Assembly: GCA_017798145.1 (NCBI GenBank)
Contig: CP059069.1
Coordinates: 4,201,226-4,265,225 of the forward strand
Origin: Akkermansiaceae bacterium
GTDB lineage: Bacteria; Verrucomicrobiota; Verrucomicrobiia; Verrucomicrobiales; Akkermansiaceae
Direction: 5' to 3'
Length of the DNA stretch: 64,000 nt
Made by a program: the position numbers and the translations under genes. Below are positions 25,416 through 33,614 of the stretch, piece by piece. How positions within the stretch are numbered: position 1 is the stretch's first letter; each line of letters starts with the position of its first letter. The notes beneath the pieces were generated by a model that was not told the origin of the DNA, ran no database searches, and saw only the letters and a program-made list of their open reading frames with translations.

Positions 25416-28400
25416 ATGAAACTTGAGCAGATCAAAGTTGGCGACCGCATCCACGGCGTCTCCGCTGGCGAACTGGTGACCGTCAAGAGCTGCGACCTCA
25501 TCGGGTCCAGCTGCGCTGAAATCACTTACCAAGCAGCCTCCGGGCGCACCGACACCCGGCTGCTCTACCGTGACGACGAGGCGAAATTGAAATTGGAGGA
25601 GACCAAGCGCCCACTCAGCTTCACCGCAGACCCACAACGCTTCCGACTCGCCTCCGAGGCCCAACGGATCAAGCTCGGCTACCTTTTTGACCCCTTCGTT
25701 GCCGTCAACACCTCCAACGTCGACCCGCTGCCCCACCAGATCACAGCGGTTTACGAGGCCATGCTTGGTCGCCAACCTCTTCGTTTCCTCCTCGCAGACG
25801 ACCCCGGTGCCGGCAAGACCATCATGACCGGCCTGCTCATCAAGGAGCTTGTCATCCGAGGCGACATCGCCAAATGCCTCATCGTCGCCCCGGGTAGCCT
25901 GGTGGAGCAGTGGCAGGATGAACTCGACCAGAAGTTCTCCCTCCCCTTCGACATCCTCACCAATGACGCGCTGGAGTCATCCCGCACTGGAAACTGGTTC
26001 ACCGAGCATGATTTCTGCATCGCACGCCTCGACAAGCTCTCCCGCAACGAGGAGGTGCAGGAGAAACTCAAGGCAGTTGATTGGGACCTGGTGATCGTCG
26101 ATGAAGCCCATAAAATGGCAGCCACCTATTTTGGCAACGAACTCAAGCAAACCAAGCGCTTCCAACTCGGCAAACTCCTCTCTGCCAATACCCGGCAACT
26201 GCTACTCCTCACCGCCACACCTCACAATGGCAAGGAGCAGGACTTTCAGCTCTTCCTCTCTCTGATCGACGGCGACCGCTTCGAGGGCCGCATCCGCGAC
26301 GCAGCCCACACCCAGGACGCCTCCGATCTCATGCGCCGCATGGTGAAGGAAAACCTCATCACCATGGACGGTAAGCCGCTGTTCCCGAAGCGCCACGCCT
26401 TCACGCTGCCCTTCAAGCTCTCTGATCAAGAGGCCGCCCTTTACGAAGCTGTGACCCGCTACGTCCGCGAGGAATTCAACCGCGCCGACAACCTCGATGA
26501 AAACCGCCGCAACACCGTCGGCTTCGCGCTCACCATTCTCCAACGCCGCCTCGCCTCGTCCCCGGAAGCGATTTTCCAGAGCCTCAAACGTCGCCGCGAA
26601 CGCCTCGAAAAGCGCCTGCGCGAGGAACGCCTGCTCAAGCGTGGCGCCGAGGCCCGGCTTTCCCCGACCCCGGAGCTGCCGGATCTCGACGAGGAAGACA
26701 TCGACAACATTGAAGACGCCCCCGAATACGAGCTCGAAGCGGCCGAGGAGCAGGTCGTTGATCTCGCCACCACCGCGCTCACCATCCACGAGCTCGAACT
26801 CGAAATCGAAACGCTCAAGGGTCTGGAAAAGCAGGCAGCAGCCGTGCTGGCCTCCGGCAACGACACCAAGTGGGTGAAGCTGGCCGAGGCCCTCGACGAA
26901 ATCGTCCGCGACAAGGAGAGTGGCAAGCGCCGCAAGCTCGTCCTTTTCACCGAGCACCGCGACACACTCCGTTATCTCGAAGCCAAGCTCAAGGCCTTCT
27001 ACCGCTCCGACGAAGCCGTCGTCACCGTCCATGGCCAGACTCCGCGCGACCAGCGTCGCGCCATCCAGGAGGCCTTCACCAACGACCCAGCAGTGCTTGT
27101 GTTCCTCGCCACCGATGCCGCCGGCGAGGGCATCAACCTCCAGCGCGCCCACCTCATGGTGAACTACGACCTGCCTTGGAACCCGAACCGCCTCGAACAA
27201 CGCTTCGGCCGCATCCATCGTATCGGCCAGCGCGAGGAATGCTGGCTCTGGAATCTCATCGCCGAGGAAACCCGCGAGGCCGACGTCTTCCTCAAGTTGC
27301 TCAAGAAACTCGAACAGGAATGCGAGTCGCTCAACGGTGCGGTCTTCGACGTGCTTGGAGAACTCTTCAAGGAAAAGTCCCTCAAGCAACTACTTATCGA
27401 TGCCGTCCGCAGGGCCGACGATCCATCCGCCAAGGACTACCTCAGCCAAGTGATCGAGACCGAATTCTCCCACGAGCGCCTGCAGAGCCTCATCGACGAG
27501 CGCTCCCTCGGCAACGAGGGCCTGACTGACTCCCGCATCCGCGATCTCTGTGACCAGATGGAGCGTGCCAACACCCTGCGGCTCCAGCCCCATCATGTCG
27601 GCGGGTTCTTCGAGGCCGCCTTCGACGAACAGGGCGGGCGCTTGCTGCCCCGCGAAAAAAACCGCTTCGAGATCAAAAACGTCCCGCTCGACATCCGTCG
27701 CCGCGACCGAATCGTTGGCCGTGGAGCACCCGTCCTGAAGTCCTACGAGCGCATCACCTTCCACAAGGAGCAGGTCCGCATCGACGGCCACCCACCCGCC
27801 GCTCTCGTTGCCCCGGGCCACCCGCTGCTCGATTCGCTCATCGATCTTGTCCTCGAATCGAACCGCAACCTGCTCCGCGAGGGCACGATCCTCATCGATC
27901 CCCACAACCGCACGGATCGCCCCCGCCTGCTTTTCTACATCCTTAGCGACGTCACCGACGGCCGCCCCGCACGCAAGGGGTCTTCGGACCGCCGCCTGCT
28001 CTCCCGCCGTCTCCAGTTCGTCGAGCTCACCGAAAACGGCGAAATCCACGATGCCGGCGCCGCCCCTTACCTCGACTACGAATGCCCCCGCGAACAGGAC
28101 GGCGAGACCATCGCTTCCCTGCTTGAGGCCGACTGGCTCGCCACCAATCTGGAGACTCAGGCCCGCACCTACGCCATCTCCGAGTTGGTGCCCCGCCACC
28201 TCGCCGAAGTCCGCACCCGCCGCGAACACTACCTCGATAAAACCCGCGACCAGGTCCACAGTCGCCTCACCCGCGAGATCGCGTTCTGGGACAACCGCGC
28301 CGTCGAGCTCGAAGAAAAAGAACGCGCCGGCAAATCCCCCGGCAAGCTCAACTCCACCCAGGCAGCACGCCGCCGCGACGAACTGGCCGAGCGCCTGCGC

Positions 28401-28943
28401 GTCCGCATTGATGAAATCGAGCGCGAGAAGGAAATCACAGCCCTGCCGCCTGTCGTCACCGGCGGTGCCCTGATCATCCCTGAAAGCATGCTCCGCTCGG
28501 TGCCATTGGAGCCGGAGCACTCCGCCAGCGTCCGCGAAGACACCACCCCTTACCGGGTCCGCGATACCAAAACCTCTGAACTGGCCGCCATGGAGGCCGT
28601 CATGGAATACGAGCGTTCCCTTGGCAACGAGCCCAAGGACGTTTCCTCCGAAAACCGCGGTTACGACATCGAGTCCCGCTGCGGCGAATCCGGCAAACTC
28701 CGCTTCATCGAGGTCAAGGCCCGCCACCCCTCCGCCACCTTCATCAACCTCACTCGCAACGAACTCATCTGCGCCCTCAACAACCCCGACAACTGGATCC
28801 TCGCATACGTCCCGGTCGAAAACGGCGGCGCGAGCGCTCCCATCTACCGAACCAACGCCTTCCACGACGGTATCCCCTTCGAGGCCTCCGCCTTCAGAAT
28901 CGAGATCGAGCAGATCATCGCATCAGGAGATTCTGCAATCTAA
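25416..28943 (+). CDS. SNF2-family helicase with C-terminal DUF3883 (DrmD-like)
   Basis: An 1175-aa superfamily 2 helicase. Walker A DDPGAGKT (residues 128-135), DEAH (about 230), LLTATPHNG, and the second RecA lobe with ATDAAGEGINLQ and QRFGRIHRIGQ are intact. The C-terminus (about 1075-1150) is DUF3883, with GYDIES and FIEVKAR, an endonuclease-like fold. It resembles the helicase DrmD of DISARM and COG0553 helicases found with DUF1156 methylases and DUF499 ATPases in defence islands. It is the first gene of the array, 72 bases from the divergent LysR gene, and probably moves on or remodels phage DNA. Confidence 0.9.
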   Translation: MKLEQIKVGDRIHGVSAGELVTVKSCDLIGSSCAEITYQAASGRTDTRLLYRDDEAKLKLEETKRPLSFTADPQRFRLASEAQRIKLGYLFDPFVAVNTSNVDPLPHQITAVYEAMLGRQPLRFLLADDPGAGKTIMTGLLIKELVIRGDIAKCLIVAPGSLVEQWQDELDQKFSLPFDILTNDALESSRTGNWFTEHDFCIARLDKLSRNEEVQEKLKAVDWDLVIVDEAHKMAATYFGNELKQTKRFQLGKLLSANTRQLLLLTATPHNGKEQDFQLFLSLIDGDRFEGRIRDAAHTQDASDLMRRMVKENLITMDGKPLFPKRHAFTLPFKLSDQEAALYEAVTRYVREEFNRADNLDENRRNTVGFALTILQRRLASSPEAIFQSLKRRRERLEKRLREERLLKRGAEARLSPTPELPDLDEEDIDNIEDAPEYELEAAEEQVVDLATTALTIHELELEIETLKGLEKQAAAVLASGNDTKWVKLAEALDEIVRDKESGKRRKLVLFTEHRDTLRYLEAKLKAFYRSDEAVVTVHGQTPRDQRRAIQEAFTNDPAVLVFLATDAAGEGINLQRAHLMVNYDLPWNPNRLEQRFGRIHRIGQREECWLWNLIAEETREADVFLKLLKKLEQECESLNGAVFDVLGELFKEKSLKQLLIDAVRRADDPSAKDYLSQVIETEFSHERLQSLIDERSLGNEGLTDSRIRDLCDQMERANTLRLQPHHVGGFFEAAFDEQGGRLLPREKNRFEIKNVPLDIRRRDRIVGRGAPVLKSYERITFHKEQVRIDGHPPAALVAPGHPLLDSLIDLVLESNRNLLREGTILIDPHNRTDRPRLLFYILSDVTDGRPARKGSSDRRLLSRRLQFVELTENGEIHDAGAAPYLDYECPREQDGETIASLLEADWLATNLETQARTYAISELVPRHLAEVRTRREHYLDKTRDQVHSRLTREIAFWDNRAVELEEKERAGKSPGKLNSTQAARRRDELAERLRVRIDEIEREKEITALPPVVTGGALIIPESMLRSVPLEPEHSASVREDTTPYRVRDTKTSELAAMEAVMEYERSLGNEPKDVSSENRGYDIESRCGESGKLRFIEVKARHPSATFINLTRNELICALNNPDNWILAYVPVENGGASAPIYRTNAFHDGIPFEASAFRIEIEQIIASGDSAI

Positions 28944-28966
28944 TTTCCTAACAAACACAAATCGTC

Positions 28967-29854
28967 ATGAACAAATGGGAAGACACTTTCGCGCGCTGGT
29001 CGCAAGGCCCGGGAAAAACGGAGGATGAGAAATGCGAGCGTGCCGTCGCCGCAATCCGAAAGGCCATTGGGGACGACTCCAAGCTCAACAAGCGGAACAT
29101 CGTCGTCTTTCCTCAAGGATCGTATCGCAACCGCACCAACATCCGGATTGAGAGCGACGTGGATGTTTGCATCTGCTGCAAGAACCCGTTTTTCGCCGAA
29201 TACCCTAAAGACACCTCCGATGAACACTTTGGCAATGTCTCTGGCGACTACCCTTACCCCGAATTCAAGAACGATGTGGAGGCGGCTCTTGTCCGCTACT
29301 TCGGCAGACAGCATGTCAATCGCGGCAACAAAGCCTTCGACCTCAAGAGCAACACCTACCGTGTCGATGCCGATGCGGTCCCAACCTTCTCCCACCGCCG
29401 CTACGCGTCAGACCGGTCATGGATCGAAGGCGTGGAGCTGAGGCCCGATGACGGGAATCCATCCAGAATCATCAACTGGCCGGAACAGGTTTACAGCAAC
29501 GGCGTCCAAAAACACACCAACACCGCTCGCCGCTACAAGAAGGTCATCCGCATCTTCAAAAATCTCCGGAACCAAATGCAGAAGGATGGCATTAGCCAAG
29601 CAAACGACATCGCCTCGTTCCTCATCGAGTGCCTGATCTGGAATGTGCCCAATCCATCATTCGGAAACCCATCGCTGACTGCGGATGTCCGGGCATGCCT
29701 GATTCATCTCATTCCGAAAACCAAGGAAGACGAGCCTTGCCTTGAATGGGGAGAGGTAAGCGAGCTCAAATACCTCTTTCGTCCCACGCAACCATGGACC
29801 CGCCAACAGGCTCATGCATTCCTCTGCGCCTGCTGGCACTATCTTCGATTCTAA
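28967..29854 (+). CDS. CD-NTase (CBASS nucleotidyltransferase)
   Basis: A 295-aa cGAS/DncV-like nucleotidyltransferase. The nucleotidyltransferase signature GSYRNRTNI (51-59) is followed by the metal-binding pair ESDVDV (D64, D66), and a third acidic residue lies in YRVDADAV near residue 134. Such enzymes make cyclic oligonucleotides on phage infection to trigger an effector. The following gene is a Cap15-like effector, so together they form a minimal type I CBASS. The exact nucleotide product cannot be read from sequence. It starts 23 bases after the helicase stop. Confidence 0.88.
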   Translation: MNKWEDTFARWSQGPGKTEDEKCERAVAAIRKAIGDDSKLNKRNIVVFPQGSYRNRTNIRIESDVDVCICCKNPFFAEYPKDTSDEHFGNVSGDYPYPEFKNDVEAALVRYFGRQHVNRGNKAFDLKSNTYRVDADAVPTFSHRRYASDRSWIEGVELRPDDGNPSRIINWPEQVYSNGVQKHTNTARRYKKVIRIFKNLRNQMQKDGISQANDIASFLIECLIWNVPNPSFGNPSLTADVRACLIHLIPKTKEDEPCLEWGEVSELKYLFRPTQPWTRQQAHAFLCACWHYLRF

Positions 29855-29856
29855 CC

Positions 29857-30507
29857 ATGAACACCGCTCCTCTGCTAAATCAAAAGTCCTTCGTCTGGGT
29901 CGCGGTTGGATTCCTCGCCGCCGCGCTCGTCATCATCTGCCTCTCTACCGGCACCAACCTAACGGAACCACGGGCGGTGGCAAGGAAGCTGCCACTTGCA
30001 GTCACGGCCGAACTCGCGGGCTGGTTTGTCTTCCGCAAGTGGCTCTGGCGCTGGAAATTCCTCAACCCCTGGTTGGTAATAGCGCCGGACCTGAACGGGG
30101 ACTGGGAAGGATCGGTCACCCCGGTTGTGAACGGCGGGAATGGAGAGTCTCCAGAAGCCATCCCCGTGAGAATGACCATTCGCCAGACCCTCACCACCTT
30201 CAGCTGCGTGGTCCAGACCAAGGAGATGACAAGCCGGAGCTTCTCGGCGGGATTCCAGATCGAGCCCGATTCCCAACGTCGTCAGCTCACCTACTCCTAC
30301 GAAAGCTTGCCCAGGGCGGGCGTTCGAGACCATAGTCCCGTCCACTTCGGCACCACCCGACTGGAGATTGACTCCGAGGATCCCACCGAAATGACCGGTG
30401 AGTATTGGACTAATCGACGCACCAAGGGCGAGCTGACTTTCAGCCGGATTTCAGCATCCGCTAAGGATCAAATTGACTCAACTGAACAACCGCCATGCAA
30501 ATCCTGA
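29857..30507 (+). CDS. Cap15-like CBASS effector (two-helix membrane plus beta-barrel)
   Basis: A 216-aa protein that starts 2 bases after the CD-NTase stop. The N-terminus has one strong helix (SFVWVAVGFLAAALVIICL, residues 11-29) and a second moderately hydrophobic one (about 45-65). The remainder is a beta-rich domain beginning DLNGDWEGSVTP, the usual start of the Cap15 beta-barrel that binds the cyclic nucleotide. Family knowledge: Cap15 binds the signal and damages the inner membrane. Gene order and topology support this; residue-level ligand contacts are not verified. Confidence 0.8.
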   Translation: MNTAPLLNQKSFVWVAVGFLAAALVIICLSTGTNLTEPRAVARKLPLAVTAELAGWFVFRKWLWRWKFLNPWLVIAPDLNGDWEGSVTPVVNGGNGESPEAIPVRMTIRQTLTTFSCVVQTKEMTSRSFSAGFQIEPDSQRRQLTYSYESLPRAGVRDHSPVHFGTTRLEIDSEDPTEMTGEYWTNRRTKGELTFSRISASAKDQIDSTEQPPCKS

Positions 30508-32078
30508 ACAGAGTCAATTTCGAGATCCCCATTCCTGAGGGGAGCGCTGCGGAAGACGTCTTCAGCGCTTGTGGCTCCGAGGTGTTGAAGTGGGTGGCAA
30601 CCCGCCAGTTCATCACGAAGCCGCAAGCCGTCCCTCGCACATTGGAGACCGTTCCGAGGATCGCGGTGGCGAAGACCAGCACCATTGAAACGGTCAAGGC
30701 TTCTCACGCAGGAGCCCAGGCTTGGGGAGTCAAGATCCGCAATCCCGACACGTCTAATCGCTACCTGATTTGGTCATCAGAGGTGACCCTGCTGCAGACA
30801 CCTGCTGGGCAGCTCTTTTTTAGCTGCTCCCTCCTGATCCATCGTGAGGGCCGATTCATTGCCCCGGTCAATCGCAAGCCGAACACGCCAGGAATCGTGA
30901 GACGGATTCTCGACCAGTTCGGTGGCAAGGCAAGTTATCCGCTGTCGTCTTCGCCACTCAGGTTCCGTAACAGTGGCAAGGATGTCGCCACTCTTATCCG
31001 GGTCCTTGAGAGCACCGATCGGACTCACCCGATCATCCTGGTCACGCCTCGCACCGCTGATGGCAGCTATACGACCGATCCCGATGAGTTGGCGAAGTTT
31101 TTGGCAGGAATGGCACACGTCATTGTCGCGGAAGATGTCGATGCGACCCGGCACCTGGAAAGCTCCCTGCCCCGTCACCTGAACTGCTTCGACGGCGGGA
31201 CCAGAATCTACTGGCCCGGCTTTCGCCGCCACAGCCCACCGGACTATCATCCGCTGTTCCTCCGCTACCAAATCGAGAAGTGGAACCGCACGGATCCTCA
31301 CCTCGTCGGTCAGGAGCTTCACTCCATGATCGCGGAAACGGCGGCCTACTCGATCCACGAGAGCTTCTTGACCTGGCCGGCGTTGGAGCGCCTCGCGAGA
31401 CAGGAAGCCATCTCCAAGGCCAAGGAGTCCGGCGAAACCGACGAGTATCTGGAGCTCCTTGAGGAAGAGAATCGAGATCTGACAGCCGAGACTGCGACGC
31501 TCAACACCGCGCTTGAAGAAGCCCGCTCTGATGCGGCTCGTCAAAAACACCTTGTTGGCCAACTTCAGCAAGCGCTTGCCGATCGGAAGTCGGGGCAGGT
31601 GGGTGCGACCGAGGCCGAACTCCCCGTCCAGTCGGTTCCGGAAGCGATCGAGCGGGCGGAGTCGGAATACTCCGACAAGCTGGCCTTCCAATTCAACAGC
31701 AAGTCGGAGGAGAAGGTCAGCCCGTTCAATCATCCCGAAGAGGTGCTCCAGGCCTTCCGCTGGCTCGCGACTACCTACCACGACGCCAAGTCAGGCAAGC
31801 AACCCAACTCCGATCTGGAAGGGGACTTTGCTGAGCATGTGCCGGGTTGGAACTTCCGGACGCATCAGAAGAAGGAGACCATGCGGAATGCGAAATGGCG
31901 CCCCTACTACGTCTGCACCCACGACAGCCGCGAAATCGAGCTCCCGGCCCATTTCAAGTGCGGAACCAGCTCGGATCCCCGGGAAACCATCCGGATCGCC
32001 TTCAACTGGGACGGGGCGACCGGCAAGGTCGTCGTCGGATTTCTGGGGCAACACCAGCCGAATACAAAAACTGCCTAA
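30495..32078 (+). CDS. Unknown 527-aa protein in the defence array
   Basis: Not recognised. Start overlaps the Cap15 gene by 13 bases, so it is translated with CBASS or is the array gene displaced by CBASS. The first 290 residues are mixed alpha/beta (RTHPIILVTPRTADGSY; HVIVAEDVDATRHLE), with no Walker motif or nuclease signature visible. Residues 305-365 are a coiled coil (EYLELLEEENRDLTAETATLN). The last 130 residues form a separate domain (EEVLQAFRWLATTYHDAKSG ... HFKCGTSSDPRETIRIAFNW). A sensor or adaptor role is possible but unsupported. Confidence 0.55.
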   Translation: MQILNRVNFEIPIPEGSAAEDVFSACGSEVLKWVATRQFITKPQAVPRTLETVPRIAVAKTSTIETVKASHAGAQAWGVKIRNPDTSNRYLIWSSEVTLLQTPAGQLFFSCSLLIHREGRFIAPVNRKPNTPGIVRRILDQFGGKASYPLSSSPLRFRNSGKDVATLIRVLESTDRTHPIILVTPRTADGSYTTDPDELAKFLAGMAHVIVAEDVDATRHLESSLPRHLNCFDGGTRIYWPGFRRHSPPDYHPLFLRYQIEKWNRTDPHLVGQELHSMIAETAAYSIHESFLTWPALERLARQEAISKAKESGETDEYLELLEEENRDLTAETATLNTALEEARSDAARQKHLVGQLQQALADRKSGQVGATEAELPVQSVPEAIERAESEYSDKLAFQFNSKSEEKVSPFNHPEEVLQAFRWLATTYHDAKSGKQPNSDLEGDFAEHVPGWNFRTHQKKETMRNAKWRPYYVCTHDSREIELPAHFKCGTSSDPRETIRIAFNWDGATGKVVVGFLGQHQPNTKTA

Positions 32079-32096
32079 ATCTCTCCTTGCAATGAG

Positions 32097-32112
32097 GGTA
32101 TCAATTGATACC
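32097..32112. promoter_or_regulatory. Perfect 16-bp palindrome before the MqsR-like gene
   Basis: GGTATCAATTGATACC is its own reverse complement and lies 19 bases before the ATG of the toxin-like gene, after the end of the preceding gene. Antitoxins of the MqsA/HigA type repress their own operon by binding such palindromes, so this is the likely operator. A promoter here would give the three-gene set its own transcription inside the array. Confidence 0.65.
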
Positions 32113-32131
32113 TTCCACCCGTGAAGCCACT

Positions 32132-32545
32132 ATGCCTGCCAAGAAAACTACAGTCGCTCCCTTGCCACAGAAGTGGCTCGACGTGGTTATTCCGATTCTT
32201 GAGCGCCAGGATTCCAGCAAGATACTATGGACTGGCCGGGCTCAGCGAGAAATGTCTGCCGCCGGCCTCAGCTTCAAGCACGAGGCCTACGAGCTCTGTC
32301 TCCAAGTTCTGCGGACGCCTGGCATGCTCGGGGAGCAGATCTTCGACATGATCGACGAGACCGATGACACGATCGCCGACACCTGGGCCCTCCTTTGCCC
32401 TCACCCCCTCAAACTGCCCGAACCCCTTTACGTCAAAATCGCGGTCCATGAGAAACGAGTCCACCTGACGATGATTTCCATGCACACCGACAACTCCGGC
32501 AAGCTCCTCAAGGCAATCCGGGACTACATAAAAAAGAACAAATGA
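32132..32545 (+). CDS. MqsR-like toxin
   Basis: A 137-aa protein; ATG at 32132 follows the palindrome. The core AAGLSFKHEAYELCLQVLRTPGM ... DDTIADTWALLCPHPLKL ... LYVKIAVHEKRVHLTMISMH follows the MqsR order (helical part, then DxTIWQDVYRP-like segment, then VYLKITV-type paired strands). MqsR toxins are RelE-fold mRNA interferases. The adjacent MqsA-like and SecB-like genes strengthen the call. It has a longer N-terminus (about 35 residues) than E. coli MqsR. Confidence 0.65.
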   Translation: MPAKKTTVAPLPQKWLDVVIPILERQDSSKILWTGRAQREMSAAGLSFKHEAYELCLQVLRTPGMLGEQIFDMIDETDDTIADTWALLCPHPLKLPEPLYVKIAVHEKRVHLTMISMHTDNSGKLLKAIRDYIKKNK

Positions 32546-33069
32546 AACTGAAGACCTACACGACCAACTTCGACATCTACCTCCCGGCAACCGCGAATGA
32601 GCCCGAGCGATTCGTCGAAACCATTGAGGTCGAAGTCTTCCGCAACTTCGGCGAGGAGATCCTCACTCCCGAATCCAGCGAAAGAATCGAACGTATCAAG
32701 GCCCGTGAGCTGGGCATCATGACCGGTGCCGACATCAAGGCGATGCGCGAACGGCTCGGCCTCTCCCAAAAGCAGCTCACCCAGCTTCTCGACTGCGGAG
32801 ATAAGAGTCTCTCCCGCTGGGAGAACGGACACGGTTACCCCACGGGCATCGTCAACAGGATGCTCCGCCTTCTCGACGAGGGCTTCCTCGCCCCCGCGAG
32901 CCTCGAGGCCGTCACCGGTCCGCGCTCTGAACTTTCAAGCGAACGCTTCCTCCGCAACCGGAAGATCCATCGTGCACCCAGCGTCGTTCACTACGACTTT
33001 CAAGGTGCCCGCGCACCAAAACTCAAATCCTCCATTGTGGAGGAATACATGGCATTTGCATCATCATGA
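32542..33069 (+). CDS. MqsA-like antitoxin with C-terminal extension
   Basis: A 175-aa antitoxin overlapping the toxin by 4 bases. Residues 58-115 (MTGADIKAMRERLGLSQKQL ... SLSRWENGHGYPTG) are a clear Xre-type HTH as in MqsA. The N-terminal part lacks the zinc-binding cysteines of E. coli MqsA. The last 45 residues (RNRKIHRAPSVVHYDF ... KSSIVEEYMAFASS) lie beyond the HTH and look like a chaperone-addiction extension, the segment that SecB-like chaperones hold in TAC systems. It should bind the toxin and the operator. Confidence 0.72.
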   Translation: MKLKTYTTNFDIYLPATANEPERFVETIEVEVFRNFGEEILTPESSERIERIKARELGIMTGADIKAMRERLGLSQKQLTQLLDCGDKSLSRWENGHGYPTGIVNRMLRLLDEGFLAPASLEAVTGPRSELSSERFLRNRKIHRAPSVVHYDFQGARAPKLKSSIVEEYMAFASS

Positions 33070-33580
33070 AACCTGCACCCCTCCAACTCATGGACTATTG
33101 GGCAAACTCCATTCGCATGGAGGCCTGCCCGGACTATGACCCAAAGTCGAACACTGAGCTCGACCTCGAGTTGATCTCCGTCAAACACAGTGTCAAACAG
33201 CTCGACACCCCGGATCCAGAGGAGAATGGGACGAGTTGGCTCGTCGGCCTCTCCATCGAGCAAACTCCCTGCGACACCGGGAACATTCCCTACACCTTCG
33301 CTGTTTCCCTCCAAGGAGTCGTGCTCGCACTCCCGGGTGGCCCAACAGGGGAAAGGCTTGAGCGAGTATCAGAGCCACGTAGGTATACCATGCTTTTGGC
33401 GTCGCACGGGAAATGATTCGCGCTGCCACCGGTCGCGGCCCCCACAGCGCTGTCATTATCCCTTCAACCAACTTCCTGCCACCGGTGCCAACTGCAGAGG
33501 AGGCCAAAGACAGCCCGGCCAAGAAGAAAGGTGCAGCCAAGAAGGCCACCAAGAAGAAATCTACCGACAAGTCCAGTTAA
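33066..33580 (+). pseudogene. SecB-like chaperone of the toxin-antitoxin set, frameshifted
   Basis: The ATG overlaps the antitoxin stop by 4 bases. The first frame encodes a SecB-like beta domain (ELDLELISVKHSVKQ ... IPYTFAVSLQGVV) but stops at 33416. The natural C-terminus, VYHAFGVAREMIRAATGRG ... VIIPSTNFLPP, continues in another frame from 33383 to the TAA at 33578-33580, followed by a Lys-rich tail. VAREMI..AT.RGP and the ending TNF are SecB hallmarks. One base change near 33378-33383 would restore about 171 residues. It may be a real mutation, a sequencing error, or (less likely) programmed shifting. Confidence 0.72.
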
Positions 33581-33614
33581 GGGTAGCCACCACTACTGCT
33601 CACTAATTCACGCC

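Noticed and set aside
26202..28865. Long minus-strand frames opposite the SNF2 helicase gene
   Set aside because: High-GC antisense frames; the plus-strand product has full SF2 motifs.
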